From Caulobacter endophyticus (GTDB taxonomy: Bacteria > Pseudomonadota > Alphaproteobacteria > Caulobacterales > Caulobacteraceae): a stretch of DNA of 64,000 nt. The notes under the pieces were generated by a model. The model was given only the letters and a program-made list of their open reading frames with translations. It ran no database searches and was not told the DNA's origin. The stretch lies in contig NZ_QDKQ01000028.1 of NCBI RefSeq assembly GCF_003116815.1, positions 1 through 64,000 of the forward strand. Direction: 5' to 3'. A program made the translations under genes and the position numbers. Positions 51,019-61,395 of the stretch are shown in pieces (position 1 is the stretch's first letter; each line of letters opens with the position of its first letter).

Positions 51019-51027
51019 CAAGACGAA

Positions 51028-51055
51028 ACGCCCCGCCGAAAGGCGGGGCGTTTTT
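51028..51055 (+). terminator. Terminator after carA
   Basis: ACGCCCCGCC (51028-51037), GAAA loop, GGCGGGGCGT (51042-51051), then TTTT. Confidence 0.92.
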
Positions 51056-51155
51056 CGTTTCGGGTCCTGTCACGAAACCATCGCCCAGGGTTCACGCACC
51101 GCTTCAGCGACCCGTGTTAGCGTTTTGGCCGTTCCCCAATCCTTGCGAGGACGGC

Positions 51156-51560
51156 ATGAGCGCCTATGAACGCATCGGCGGCGAGGCCGCCGCCCAGTCG
51201 GTGATCGACGACTTCTTCCAGCGCGCCCAGGGCGACGAGCGCCTTGCGGGCCTGTTCGGCGGCGAGATCCCGCCCGGCGCCCGCGCCGTGGTGGCCGGCG
51301 CCCTCGACCCCGAGGCCGGCGAGGCCCGCGGCGACCTGGAGCTGGCCCAGGTCTGGTTCGGCGCCAACGCCCTGGAGGACGACGAACTCGACCTGATCAT
51401 CGGCCACCTGGCCGCCGCCCTCGAAGCCGCCGGCATCAGCGACGAGATCGCCGCCGACGTCGCCGACCAGATCGAACTCCTCCGCGACCTGGCCCTGGGC
51501 CCGGACGAGGAAGACTTCGACGACGAGGATGAGGACGAAGAGGGCGAGGTGGCGGCTTAA
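51156..51560 (+). CDS. Truncated-hemoglobin-like protein without heme ligands
   Basis: 134 residues. SAYERIGGEAAAQSVIDDFF at the start and LIIGHLAAALEAAGISDEI near residue 80 match group I truncated globins. But the position of proximal His F8 (VH in globins) is Trp67 (AQVWFGAN), Tyr B10 is Phe21, and the CD-E region is shortened. A very acidic tail (EEDFDDEDEDEEGE) follows. It probably does not bind heme and may be a binding or regulatory protein. ATG at 51156. Confidence 0.7.
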   Translation: MSAYERIGGEAAAQSVIDDFFQRAQGDERLAGLFGGEIPPGARAVVAGALDPEAGEARGDLELAQVWFGANALEDDELDLIIGHLAAALEAAGISDEIAADVADQIELLRDLALGPDEEDFDDEDEDEEGEVAA

Positions 51561-51566
51561 GCCGCC

Positions 51567-51701
51567 AGGAACCTCCCCCTCTGGGGGAGGCGGCCGAAGG
51601 CCGGTGGGGGGAAGTTGTCAGCTTCCCTGCTGCTGGCCGATCTCGCAGCTACGCCCCCCACCGATCGCTGCGCGATCGCCTCCCCCACAGGGGGAGGTTC
51701 T
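51567..51701. repeat. Composite inverted repeat, type A copy 3
   Basis: AACCTCCCCCTCTGGGGGAGG, CGGCCGAAGGCCGG, then ACGCCCCCCACCGATCGCTGCGCGATCGCCTCCCCC and ACAGGGGGAGGTT. It lies between the convergent globin-like and esterase genes. Confidence 0.85.
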
Positions 51702-51704
51702 CTG

Positions 51705-53312
51705 TCACGTCCCGAACTGCGTGAACGGCACCTTGTTGAAGAGCTCGCGCTCGCCGCCGCGCGGGTCGTCGGCCATGCGGGTGGTCTCGTCGAACACCAG
51801 GGTCTGGCGGCGGGGCAGGGTGTAGGGCTCCCACCTGGGAATGGCCGCGCAGTTGGGATCGCCGGTGCGGGCGAAGGCGACGAAGGCGTCCATCATGGTG
51901 TTGGACATGGCCTGGCTGCGGGCGTCGGTCCCGACGATCGCGCCCTTGGCGTCCAGCGTGCCGAACACCAGGCAGATGTCCAGCGTGTGGGGCGCGCCCC
52001 AGATCCCGCCATCCTTGGGCGACTTCCAGTCCAGCTGGTAGACCCACGCAGGCGCGCGGGTCGGCGCGCGGGCCTCGGCCTGGAGGATCGCCGCCTTCCA
52101 TGAGCGGCCGGCCGTAGAGGCGGCGAAATAGACGTCCGATGGCGAATAGTGCGGGTACATCCTGCGATAGGCCGCCACCACGCTGGCCGGATCGATATCG
52201 ATGCGGGCGTTGAACTGGCTGGGCAGCTTCTCGACCACCTGGTCCCAGGTCATGTCGAACACCTTGGGATCGGAGCCCACGAAGCCGCGCGTCTCGTCAT
52301 GGGTGTTGCCGCAGATCAGCGGCACGTCGAGGCCCAGCGGCGCGGCGTCGGGAAAGAACGGGTGGCGGGTCAGCGACCGCTCGTCCAGCACCGGACCCAT
52401 ATAGACTCCGCCCGAACCGGCCACCGGATCGACCGCCTTGAGGCCGGCCAGCAACTGGTCGGCGGGCAGGGCGCGCAGGGCCGCCAGGTCGTTGATCCCC
52501 AGCTTGTCGAGGAACAGCTTCGCGCGCTTGGTGGCGTTGAACGGGCCGCCGGCGGTGACCTGCTGGCCGCTCATGGTGACGGCGCGATGGAACAGGCCCT
52601 TGGCGGCCGGCATGGCCAGCAGCGTGGCGATCTTGGCGCCGCCGCCGGACTGGCCAAACAGCATGACCCGGTCGGGATCGCCGCCGAAGGCCTCGATGTT
52701 GTCGCGCACCCATTGCAGGGCCAGCACCAGGTCCAGCTGGCCGACATTGCCGCTGTCGGCGACGCTGGGGTCGTCGAACAGCCGGGCCAGATAGAGGTAT
52801 CCGAAGGCGTTCAGGCGGTGGTTGACCGTCACCACCACTACGTCGCCGCGCCTGGCCAGGCGGGTTCCCTCGTACCAGGGGCTGCCTCCCGAGCCGCCGT
52901 TGTAGGCGCCGCCGTGGATGTAGAACATCACCGGCCGCTTGCCGCCGTCGGCCAGGCCGTTCTTCCCTGCCTTGGCCGGGGTCCAGACGTTGAGGAACAG
53001 GCAGTCCTCGGAAAGCGTCTCGCCTTCCTCTCCCTTGCCGGTCTGCATCGAGGCCGCGCCATAGGCCAGGGCGTCGGCGACGCCGGTCCAGGGCTGGGGC
53101 TTGCGGGGCGGAGCAAAGCGGTTCGCGCCGCCGGTGTCGGCCCCGTAGCGCAGGCCCTTGAACACATGCACGCCGTCGGCCGTAGTCGCGCCCCGCACCC
53201 TGCCGGCGGCGGTGGCGACGATCGGCGAACGATTGGGTTGGGCGGCGTAGGCGGGCAGGGCGCTGGCGGCGGCGGCCGCGCCGGCGGCCAGCAGCAGGCT
53301 GCGACGATCCAT
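51705..53312 (-). CDS. Type B carboxylesterase, secreted
   Basis: 535 residues. Carboxylesterase/lipase of the cholinesterase-like family. The nucleophile Ser is in MLFGQSGGGAKIATLL, with the oxyanion GG in FYIHGGAYNGGSGG; the acid is near HDETRGF and the His in GAPHTLD. MDRRSLLLAAGAAAAASALPAYA is a signal peptide. ATG at 53312 has GGAGGAAG upstream. Substrate unknown. Confidence 0.9.
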   Translation of the reverse strand: MDRRSLLLAAGAAAAASALPAYAAQPNRSPIVATAAGRVRGATTADGVHVFKGLRYGADTGGANRFAPPRKPQPWTGVADALAYGAASMQTGKGEEGETLSEDCLFLNVWTPAKAGKNGLADGGKRPVMFYIHGGAYNGGSGGSPWYEGTRLARRGDVVVVTVNHRLNAFGYLYLARLFDDPSVADSGNVGQLDLVLALQWVRDNIEAFGGDPDRVMLFGQSGGGAKIATLLAMPAAKGLFHRAVTMSGQQVTAGGPFNATKRAKLFLDKLGINDLAALRALPADQLLAGLKAVDPVAGSGGVYMGPVLDERSLTRHPFFPDAAPLGLDVPLICGNTHDETRGFVGSDPKVFDMTWDQVVEKLPSQFNARIDIDPASVVAAYRRMYPHYSPSDVYFAASTAGRSWKAAILQAEARAPTRAPAWVYQLDWKSPKDGGIWGAPHTLDICLVFGTLDAKGAIVGTDARSQAMSNTMMDAFVAFARTGDPNCAAIPRWEPYTLPRRQTLVFDETTRMADDPRGGERELFNKVPFTQFGT

Positions 53313-53420
53313 GGGGTCTTCCTCCAGCGCTTCTGACGAGCTTGGGCCATGGCTAGCACGAACCATGACACCGGTGACAATCCATTTTGCACGGGGAGAT
53401 CGGGCGAGCGCCGCAACCAA

Positions 53421-53552
53421 AGAACCTCCCCTCGTGGGGGAGGCGGCCGAAGGCCGGTGGGGGGAAGTTCTCAGCTTCTGAAGAGCTGGCGGTCTCAACA
53501 CCAACTCCCCCCACCGATCGCTGCGCGATCGCCTCCCCCACAGGGGGAGGTT
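53421..53552. repeat. Composite inverted repeat, type A copy 4
   Basis: AACCTCCCCTCGTGGGGGAGG, CGGCCGAAGGCCGG, then CCCCCCACCGATCGCTGCGCGATCGCCTCCCCCACAGGGGGAGGTT. It is in the gap between the esterase 5' end and the oxidase-like 3' end, a same-strand arrangement. Confidence 0.85.
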
Positions 53553-53562
53553 TTCTCTGCTC

Positions 53563-54177
53563 TCACCACATCGACGCCGCCGCCCGGGCAGGCCAGGCCT
53601 CGTCGTAGGCCGCGCCGCCCACCTCGCCTTCGGTGATGGCCGCCAGCATGGCCCCGGCGCTCGGCAGGGTCTTTGGATCGACCTGGGCCCCGGCGTCCCA
53701 CAGGCCCGCGCGCATCACCGCCCGGGCGCATTGGAAGTAGCATTCCTCGATGGTGACGATCAGGGCCGTGCGCGGCGCCTTGCCGTCGATCGCCAGGCGT
53801 TCAAGCAGCACCGGCTCGGCGCTGATCACCGCCCGGCCGTTGACCCGGAAGGTCGTGCCCGAGCCGGGGATCAGGAACAGCAGCGCCACGCGCGGGTCGC
53901 GGACGATGTTGCGCAGGCTGTCGATGCGGTTGTTGCCGCGCCGGTCGGGCAGGATCAGCGTGCGCTCGTCGGCTATGACGACCAGGCCGTGGGCGTCGCC
54001 GCGCGGGCTGCAGTCCAGGCCCTCGGGGCCGACCGTGGCCAGGGCCAGGAACGGCGAGGCCTCGACCAGGCGGCGGTAGTCGGGGGTCAGGCGGTCGCTG
54101 ACCTTGGCGGTCGAGGCCGCCACGGGCGTCGGGCTGTAGATCGCCTCCAGCGCGTCGAGGGTGTCGATGATCGCCAT
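53563..54177 (-). CDS. Pyridoxamine 5'-phosphate oxidase-like flavoprotein
   Basis: 204 residues of the FMN-binding split-barrel superfamily. Residues PFLALATVGPEGLDCSPRGDAHGLVVIADERTLILPDRRGNNRIDSLRNIVRDPRVALLFLIPGSG cover the FMN site; the motif SPRGD near residue 58 is typical of the MSMEG_1061-like branch. It probably reduces a small cofactor or drug; true pyridoxine oxidation is unlikely. Confidence 0.85.
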   Translation of the reverse strand: MAIIDTLDALEAIYSPTPVAASTAKVSDRLTPDYRRLVEASPFLALATVGPEGLDCSPRGDAHGLVVIADERTLILPDRRGNNRIDSLRNIVRDPRVALLFLIPGSGTTFRVNGRAVISAEPVLLERLAIDGKAPRTALIVTIEECYFQCARAVMRAGLWDAGAQVDPKTLPSAGAMLAAITEGEVGGAAYDEAWPARAAASMW

Positions 54178-54225
54178 GCGTCGTCTCCCGTTCGCCGGGA
54201 GCCTAGCAGCGGCGGGCCTTGCCTG

Positions 54226-54588
54226 TCAGGCCCGGCGGTCCAGCGCCTGCTGGCAGGCCTCGGCCAGGCGGCGGGGCGAGATCGGCTTGTCGACGATGGT
54301 GCGGCGGGCGTTGGCCAGCTGGTCGGCGTTGCCGGTGACGAACACCGTCGGAATGCGGCCCAGCTTCGCCTCGATGGCCTCGACCGCCTCCAGCCCCGTG
54401 CCGCCGATGATGCGGAAGTCGGCGGTGATCAGGTCGGGCGCGCGGGCCAGGGCGCAGGTCAGCGCTTCCTGGGGACTGTCGGCGATATCGAAGCTGGAAT
54501 AGCCCTGGGCGGCCAGCAGGGCCTCGACCTCGAGCGCGATGAGGATCTCGTCCTCGATGATGAGCGCGTGGCCTTGGGACCGTTTCAC
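54226..54588 (-). CDS. Stand-alone receiver-domain response regulator
   Basis: 120 residues, a single CheY-like receiver with acidic pair in LIIEDEILI, phospho-Asp in DLITADFRIIGGTG, Thr in VFVTGNAD and Lys in TIVDKPISP. There is no output domain. The GTG at 54588 is the most likely start, since upstream residues lack receiver similarity, but the ribosome binding site is weak. The partner kinase is unknown. Confidence 0.78.
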   Translation of the reverse strand: MKRSQGHALIIEDEILIALEVEALLAAQGYSSFDIADSPQEALTCALARAPDLITADFRIIGGTGLEAVEAIEAKLGRIPTVFVTGNADQLANARRTIVDKPISPRRLAEACQQALDRRA

Positions 54589-54820
54589 TGCACTTAACGC
54601 CAATCCGCTGTCGTCCCTGACTAGACTACAACCCGAACTTTCAGTCCGCGCCAATCGATTTCGCGAGTCGACCCGCAGAAATGTGTTGCTGCACACAGGT
54701 AGGGTCACGCCGCCGTGATGGCGCCGCCCGCGCCGCGAGAGCGGGTTCAGGTCGTTTCCCTCCCTGGCCGAAAGCCTCTATGCAAAGGGAAAAACAAGAT
54801 TGCAGGAGCGCCCCACACCC

Positions 54821-55627
54821 ATGTCGTCCCAGCCCCTCGTCCTCACCGAAAAGCGCGGCCATGTCGCCATCCTCACCCTCAATCGCCCCGAGGCGATGAA
54901 CGCCCTGGGCTCGCCGGGCGACGGCGACCAGGTGGCGGCCGCCTGCGAGGCGATCAACGACGACCAGGACGTCCGCTGCGTGATCCTGACCGGCGCCGGC
55001 AAGGCGTTCTCGGCCGGCGGCGACGTCAAGGCGATGAAGGCCCGCGAGGGTGCGTTCGGCGGCAACGGCGTGGCGGTGCGTGACGGCTACCGCAAGAACA
55101 TCCACCGCATCGTGCGGGCCATCTACGGCCTGGAGGTCCCGTCGATCGCGGCGGTCAACGGCGCGGCCATCGGCCTGGGCTGCGACGTGGCCTGCATGAC
55201 CGATATCCGCATCGCCGCCGATACGGCGAAGTTCGGCGTGACCTTCCTCAAGCTCGGCCTGATCCCCGGCGACGGCGGCGCCTGGCTGATGCCGCGCACC
55301 GTAGGCATGAGCCGCGCGGCCGAACTGCTGTTCACCGGCGACGTCATCGACGCGGCCAAGGCGGCCGAATGGGGCCTGATCAGCCGCGCCGTTCCCGCGG
55401 CCGACCTGATGGACGAGGCCCTGGCCCTGGCCGAAAGGATCGCCCAGCAGCCGCCGCACGCCTTGCGCATGGCCAAGAGTCTGCTCAAGCACGGCACGAG
55501 CGCGAGCTACGACACCCTGATGGAGATGAGCGCCGCCGCTCAGGCCATCGCACACCATACCGAGGACCACATGGAAGGCGTCGACGCCATTCTCGAAAAG
55601 CGCCAACCTAAGTTCCGGGGCGCCTGA
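54821..55627 (+). CDS. Enoyl-CoA hydratase/isomerase family
   Basis: 268 residues. Crotonase fold: the oxyanion hole is in GAGKAFSAGGDVKAMKAREG and IAAVNGAAIGLGCDVACMTDIRIAA, and the acidic residues are Asp/Glu near GLIPGDGGAWLMPRTVG. It hydrates or isomerises enoyl-CoA, probably in fatty-acid or aromatic-acid breakdown. ATG at 54821; the AGGAG at 54804 is a little far. The next gene begins four bases after the stop. Confidence 0.93.
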   Translation: MSSQPLVLTEKRGHVAILTLNRPEAMNALGSPGDGDQVAAACEAINDDQDVRCVILTGAGKAFSAGGDVKAMKAREGAFGGNGVAVRDGYRKNIHRIVRAIYGLEVPSIAAVNGAAIGLGCDVACMTDIRIAADTAKFGVTFLKLGLIPGDGGAWLMPRTVGMSRAAELLFTGDVIDAAKAAEWGLISRAVPAADLMDEALALAERIAQQPPHALRMAKSLLKHGTSASYDTLMEMSAAAQAIAHHTEDHMEGVDAILEKRQPKFRGA

Positions 55628-55630
55628 GGC

Positions 55631-56284
55631 ATGGGCAAGGAAGCGCGGGCCTGGGGCCAGCTCACCGACGGCGAAAGCGACGGCAAGCTCCTGTGGGAGC
55701 CGCCCAAGCTGATCTTCCGCGGGGCCGTGCGCGGCATCTACCAGGGCCACGCCCTGCGCGGAATCCGCGCCGAGGGGAACGACGTCGTCCTGTCCGACGG
55801 CACGCGCTTCACCCTCGATCCCGGCCAGGCCGACAAGTGGGTGCGCGCCATCCTCAATCCGCCCACGCGGCTGGACAAGCTGGGCGTGAAGCCGGGCATG
55901 ACGGTGGTCGTGGACGGCGTCGACGACGAGGCCTTCCTTGAAGAGCTGGCGGGTCGTGTCGAGGCGCAGGTCGGACCCGGCGAGGATTTCGAGGACGTCG
56001 ACCTCTTGTTTCTGGGCGTCGGCGATCTGGCCGAGCTTGACCGGCTCGAGGATCTGTCGGGCGTGCTGGCCGCCAGGGGCGCGATCTGGATCGTCGCCGA
56101 GAAGGGCAAGGGCGCGCCGCTGAAGGACGCCGAGATCCTGGCGGCCGCGCGGGGCGCGGGCTTCGTCGACACCAAGGTCTGCGCCTTTTCCAGGACGCAC
56201 ACGGCCCTGCGGTTCGTGCGGGGCAAGGGCGCAAGCGCGCCCATCGTCGTCGAAGACCAAGGCCTCGACGACGACGAGGAGTAG
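55631..56284 (+). CDS. Hypothetical protein, DUF3052-like
   Basis: 217 residues. The middle (LDKLGVKPGMTVVVDGVDDEAFLEEL) is the DUF3052-type segment in which a Rossmann-like start is kept, and the C-terminal part is acidic. No cofactor motif is convincing. It is translated in an operon with the enoyl-CoA hydratase. Function unknown. Confidence 0.72.
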   Translation: MGKEARAWGQLTDGESDGKLLWEPPKLIFRGAVRGIYQGHALRGIRAEGNDVVLSDGTRFTLDPGQADKWVRAILNPPTRLDKLGVKPGMTVVVDGVDDEAFLEELAGRVEAQVGPGEDFEDVDLLFLGVGDLAELDRLEDLSGVLAARGAIWIVAEKGKGAPLKDAEILAAARGAGFVDTKVCAFSRTHTALRFVRGKGASAPIVVEDQGLDDDEE

Positions 56285-56290
56285 CTCGGG

Positions 56291-56866
56291 TCAGAACCGC
56301 TGCTTGCAGCCCTGCTTCTGGTGCACGCCGCGCAGGAAGCCGCGGCGGGCCAGGCCCGCGTCGCCCAGCGCTTCCAGGTGGCGGTCGGCCGGGGCTGCGC
56401 CCGAGATTTCGCGCACCAGGCTGCGGAACGGGATGATCGAGTTGACGATCGCCTTGCCGCCAGCCTCGGCCAGCTTGCCGGTGCGGTTTTCGGTGTACTC
56501 GTTGCCCGTCTGGTAGTCGGGACCCAGCACGTCGTTCAGCCGCTGGATCTCGGCCACGAGCTTGGCGCAGGTCTTCAGGCCCTTGAGGCCGTAGGGATCG
56601 GCCAGGGCCTCTTCCAGGATCGGCGGGATTTTCTTCTTCGACAGGCCGACGTCGCGGGCCGGCTGGCTGCCGATCTCCATGGACTTTTCGCGCCAGCCGT
56701 CGGGCCTGCCGTCGCCGTCCGCGTCCCGGGCGGGCGGCGGGGGCGGCTTGCTCGCCGCCGTGGCCGAGGGCGTCTTGGCGGGATAGGCCGGCTGGGCCGT
56801 GGCGCAGCCGGTGGCCAGGGTCGCCGCCGCGCCCAGAATGGCAATCTTCGTCAAAGTCGCGCGCAT
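56291..56866 (-). CDS. Lipoprotein of unknown function
   Basis: 191 residues with a lipobox (ATLATGC, Cys at 21) after a short signal. The mature half is Pro/Ala-rich (AKTPSATAASKPPPPPARD), then a helical domain. VAEIQRLNDVLGPDYQTGNEYTENRTGKLAEAGGKAIVNSIIPFRSLVREISG is conserved-looking. It would sit in a membrane, facing the periplasm. It faces the DUF3052-like gene. Confidence 0.8.
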   Translation of the reverse strand: MRATLTKIAILGAAATLATGCATAQPAYPAKTPSATAASKPPPPPARDADGDGRPDGWREKSMEIGSQPARDVGLSKKKIPPILEEALADPYGLKGLKTCAKLVAEIQRLNDVLGPDYQTGNEYTENRTGKLAEAGGKAIVNSIIPFRSLVREISGAAPADRHLEALGDAGLARRGFLRGVHQKQGCKQRF

Positions 56867-57045
56867 GACACCCCGCTCCACTGCTTCGCGCCCATCATAG
56901 GGTGATGAACGCCGATCAGGAACGGCAAGCTGAACCTTGGGTTCCAACGCGCGCGCAGCCCGACGTCCAAGGCCTGGCATTGATTTACATGAATGTGAAT
57001 TGTACCGATGGTTGCGTCAAAAGCAAAAACAGCTGGGAGGCAACC

Positions 57046-57519
57046 ATGTCCTGGATTTCGCGTCTGTCCGCGGCGGCCCTGACGGCGACGTTGCTCGCCG
57101 CCACGAGCGCCCACGCCCAAACCATCACGCCCAATCCCAACACCTTCACGATCACCGGTGGGATGAACATCGACCCGGGTGTGGCGACCTGCAACTTCAC
57201 GATGACGTTCGACGTGCCCGCCGGCGGGGCCTCGGCGACGGTCACCAGCGCGGCCATCACCGGAGGCAGCAGCAACTGCCCGGCGATCACCTTCAAGGGG
57301 GCGCCGTGGAACGTCCGGGTGGGCGCGGGCAAGCTCTATGTCGACAACTTCGATCTGTTCGTGTTCCCCAACAATCCCTGCGGCGGCGGCACGCTCGAGA
57401 TGGACTGGGTGACCAGCGCCACCACCAACGGCTACGGCTTCTTCTACTCTCAGATCGGCTGGTGCACGGTCTTCGGGGCGGGCGAGGTCAATTCCACGGT
57501 CCCGATCTACGTCAACTGA
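57046..57519 (+). CDS. Small secreted protein
   Basis: 157 residues with a signal peptide (MSWISRLSAAALTATLLAATSAHA) and a beta-rich mature part containing about four Cys (CNF, SNCPAI, NNPCGGG, GWCTVFG), probably two disulfides. ATG at 57046 with GGGAGG upstream. No family recognised. The gap 56867-57045 before it has no other gene I can support. Confidence 0.78.
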   Translation: MSWISRLSAAALTATLLAATSAHAQTITPNPNTFTITGGMNIDPGVATCNFTMTFDVPAGGASATVTSAAITGGSSNCPAITFKGAPWNVRVGAGKLYVDNFDLFVFPNNPCGGGTLEMDWVTSATTNGYGFFYSQIGWCTVFGAGEVNSTVPIYVN

Positions 57520-57538
57520 CCGGGGAGGGCGGTGGCCG

Positions 57539-59014
<1,476 letters not shown>

Positions 59015-59060
59015 GGCCGTCTCCGTCCCCGCTGGTCCGGTGAGCCCGGATCCTGTTTTA

Positions 59061-59077
59061 AGTGAACGCTGTTCACT
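59061..59077. promoter_or_regulatory. TetR-type operator
   Basis: AGTGAAC-GCT-GTTCACT is a perfect 7-bp inverted repeat with a 3-bp spacer, typical of TetR-family operators. It lies between the divergent monooxygenase and DMT permease genes. No TetR gene is in the window. Confidence 0.75.
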
Positions 59078-59174
59078 GCAGAAAACGACCGTTTGGACCC
59101 GACGTCAATTGCGGCGCGTGCGGCGACGTCGGTTTTCATTGCGCATGGTCCTCCTGCCCGCGTATGCGGAAGCC

Positions 59175-60068
59175 ATGTCCCTACGCGACTTCGGCCTGTT
59201 GGTGCTGATCTGCCTGATCTGGGCAAGCAACAACATCGTCTCCAAGATCGTGGTCGCCCACTGGGGCGTGCCGCCGCTGTTCTATGCGGCGGTGCGTTTC
59301 GCCCTGGTCGCGGCGGTGACCCTGCCCTGGCTGTTGCCCGCGCCCCGGCCCACCTGGCGGATGCTGGTGGTCGGCGTGCTGATGGGGGCAGGGGGCTTTG
59401 CGCTGCTGTTCATGGGTTTCAAGACCGCCTCGCCCTCGGCCGCGGCGGTGGTGGTGCAGGCCGGCGTGCCGTTCACCACCCTGCTGTCGGTGCTGATGCT
59501 GGGCGAGAAGATCCACTGGCGGCGCGGGATCGGCATCGCCCTGACCCTGGCCGGCGCGCTGATCGTGATCTGGAACCCGCACGGCTTCTCGCTGTCGATG
59601 GGCCTGTGGCTGGTGGTGGCCTCGGCCCTGGCCGGTTCGCTGGGGGCGGTGATGATGAAGCAGATCCAGCGGGTCAAGCCGCTGCAGCTGCAGGCCTGGG
59701 TGGGCTTCACCTCGGTGTGGCTGCTGGCGGCGGCGAGTCTGGCCCTGGAGCCGGGCGCCGGCGACAAGGCCTTCGAGGCCGGCTGGCCGTTCGTGGCGGC
59801 CGTGGCCTATTCGGCCCTGGTGGTGTCGGTGATCGCCCACACCGGCTATTACGGGCTGATCCAGCGCTACGAGGCCAACCTGATCGCTCCGCTCACCCTG
59901 ATGACGCCGCTGATGACCATCGGTCTTGGCGTGGCCATCACCCATGACCATTTCGACCTGCGCATGGGTCTGGGCGCGGCCCTGGCTCTGGCCGGCGTGC
60001 TGATCGTGGCCCTGCGCCGCAACCAGGTGACGCCGCTTCTGATGTTTCTCAAGGACCGCTCGCAATGA
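59175..60068 (+). CDS. EamA-family (DMT) transporter
   Basis: 297 residues with ten hydrophobic helices in two EamA repeats (about 10-130 and 150-280). LICLIWASNNIVSKIVVAHWGVPPLFYAAVRF at the start is the EamA signature. The start at 59175 follows GGAAG. Substrate is unknown; the shared operator with the monooxygenase suggests export or import linked to it. It overlaps the next gene by four bases. Confidence 0.85.
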   Translation: MSLRDFGLLVLICLIWASNNIVSKIVVAHWGVPPLFYAAVRFALVAAVTLPWLLPAPRPTWRMLVVGVLMGAGGFALLFMGFKTASPSAAAVVVQAGVPFTTLLSVLMLGEKIHWRRGIGIALTLAGALIVIWNPHGFSLSMGLWLVVASALAGSLGAVMMKQIQRVKPLQLQAWVGFTSVWLLAAASLALEPGAGDKAFEAGWPFVAAVAYSALVVSVIAHTGYYGLIQRYEANLIAPLTLMTPLMTIGLGVAITHDHFDLRMGLGAALALAGVLIVALRRNQVTPLLMFLKDRSQ

Positions 60069-60790
60069 CCATCGTCGAGGCCCCGTCGCCGAACTTCGAC
60101 GCCCGCAAGGCCGTGCCCGACACCGTCGTGCTGCACTACACCGGCATGCAGAGCGGCGAGGCGGCCCTCGAGCGCCTGCGTGATCCCGAGGCCAAGGTCA
60201 GCGCGCACTATCTCGTGGAGGAAGACGGCCGCGTGTTCCGCCTCGTGGCCGAGGAGCGGCGGGCCTGGCACGCCGGCGCGGCCTTCTGGAAGGGCGTCAA
60301 GGACATCAACTCGTCCTCGATCGGCATCGAGATCGTCAACCCGGGCCACGAGTTCGGCTACCGCGCCTTTCCCGACGCCCAGATCGCCGCGGTGATCAAC
60401 CTGCTGGCCGACATCCGCTCGCGCTGGACCATCGACGACGACCGCATCATCGGCCATTCCGACGTCGCGCCCGCCCGCAAGATCGATCCGGGCGAGCTAT
60501 TCCCGTGGAAGCGCCTGGCCGAGAGCGGCCATGGCCTGTGGGTCGAGCCGCCCTCGTCGCCCGGCGCGCCGCTGGGCCGGGGCGAGGAGGGGACCGGCGT
60601 CTTCGCGCTGCAGGCGGGGCTGACGCGCCTGGGCTTCGACTGCGCGCCCTCGGGCCAGTACGACGAGTGGACCGAAACCGTGGTCGCCGCCTTCCAGCGC
60701 CACTGGCTGCAGGCCCGCTTCGACGGCGTCGCCGACGGCGAGACCCGGGCCCGCCTGGTGGCCCTGCTGCGGGCCGCGGCGGGCGCCTGA
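60065..60790 (+). CDS. N-acetylmuramoyl-L-alanine amidase, AmiD-like
   Basis: 241 residues. Cleaves peptides from the glycan strands or anhydro-muropeptides of peptidoglycan. The amidase-2 domain (about 10-150) has His in VVLHYTGMQS, Glu in SIGIEIVNPG and His/Asp in RIIGHSDVAPARKIDPGE (zinc ligands). The C-terminal PGRP-associated or PG-binding domain is about 170-240. No signal peptide, so it is probably cytoplasmic and acts in recycling. The ATG overlaps the permease stop. Confidence 0.92.
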   Translation: MTIVEAPSPNFDARKAVPDTVVLHYTGMQSGEAALERLRDPEAKVSAHYLVEEDGRVFRLVAEERRAWHAGAAFWKGVKDINSSSIGIEIVNPGHEFGYRAFPDAQIAAVINLLADIRSRWTIDDDRIIGHSDVAPARKIDPGELFPWKRLAESGHGLWVEPPSSPGAPLGRGEEGTGVFALQAGLTRLGFDCAPSGQYDEWTETVVAAFQRHWLQARFDGVADGETRARLVALLRAAAGA

Positions 60791-61395
60791 TGCACCCGGC
60801 CAAGGCCTTCATGGTCGACGACCGCGCGCGCCTGCTCGCCTTTCTCGCCGAGCATTCGTTCGTGACGCTGTGCGCCAGCGTCGGCGGCCGGCCGTTCGTG
60901 GCCCAGGCGCCGGTGGTGGTGCGCGACCTGGGCGCCGACGGCCTATTCCTCGACTTCCACCTGTCGCGCATGAACGCCCTGGCCGGGGCGGTGGTGACGG
61001 GCTTCTCCGCCGTCGCCCTGGCGAGCGGTGCGCACGCCTATGTCAGCCCCGACTGGTACGGGACCGATGACCAGGTCCCGACCTGGAACTACGTCAGCGT
61101 CGAGGCCGAGGGCTTCGCGACGCCGCTGTCGGACGCCGAGACGATCCAGCTGCTCGACGACCTGTCGGCCCAGGAGGAGGCGCGTCTCCTGCCCAAGACC
61201 GTCTGGACGCGGGACAAGATGACGCCGGCCAGGTTCGACGCCCTGCTGCGCGGCGTCGTCGGCGCCCGCCTCCACGTCGAGCGCCTGGAGGGCACGTTCA
61301 AGCTGGGGCAGAACAAGCGCGAGGCCGAACGGGCCGGCGTGATCGCGGCGCTGGGCGACCACCCCGTGGCAGCGTGGATGCGGGGCGAGGGTTAG
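60790..61395 (+). CDS. FMN-binding PaiB-type regulator
   Basis: 201 residues of the PaiB/split-barrel flavoprotein family. FVTLCASVGGRPFVAQAPVVV and the signature YVSPDWYGTDDQVPTWNYVSVEAEG are typical. The C-terminal RLEGTFKLGQNKREAERAGV is also conserved. Role in regulation is by family only. The start overlaps the amidase stop by one base, and the stop overlaps the toxin gene on the other strand. Confidence 0.87.
   Translation: MHPAKAFMVDDRARLLAFLAEHSFVTLCASVGGRPFVAQAPVVVRDLGADGLFLDFHLSRMNALAGAVVTGFSAVALASGAHAYVSPDWYGTDDQVPTWNYVSVEAEGFATPLSDAETIQLLDDLSAQEEARLLPKTVWTRDKMTPARFDALLRGVVGARLHVERLEGTFKLGQNKREAERAGVIAALGDHPVAAWMRGEG

Noticed and set aside
49309..51021. 570-residue reading frame covering carA antisense
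   Set aside because: Only its last 99 codons (from TTG at 49608) match a family, DUF1272; the rest is the shadow of carA.
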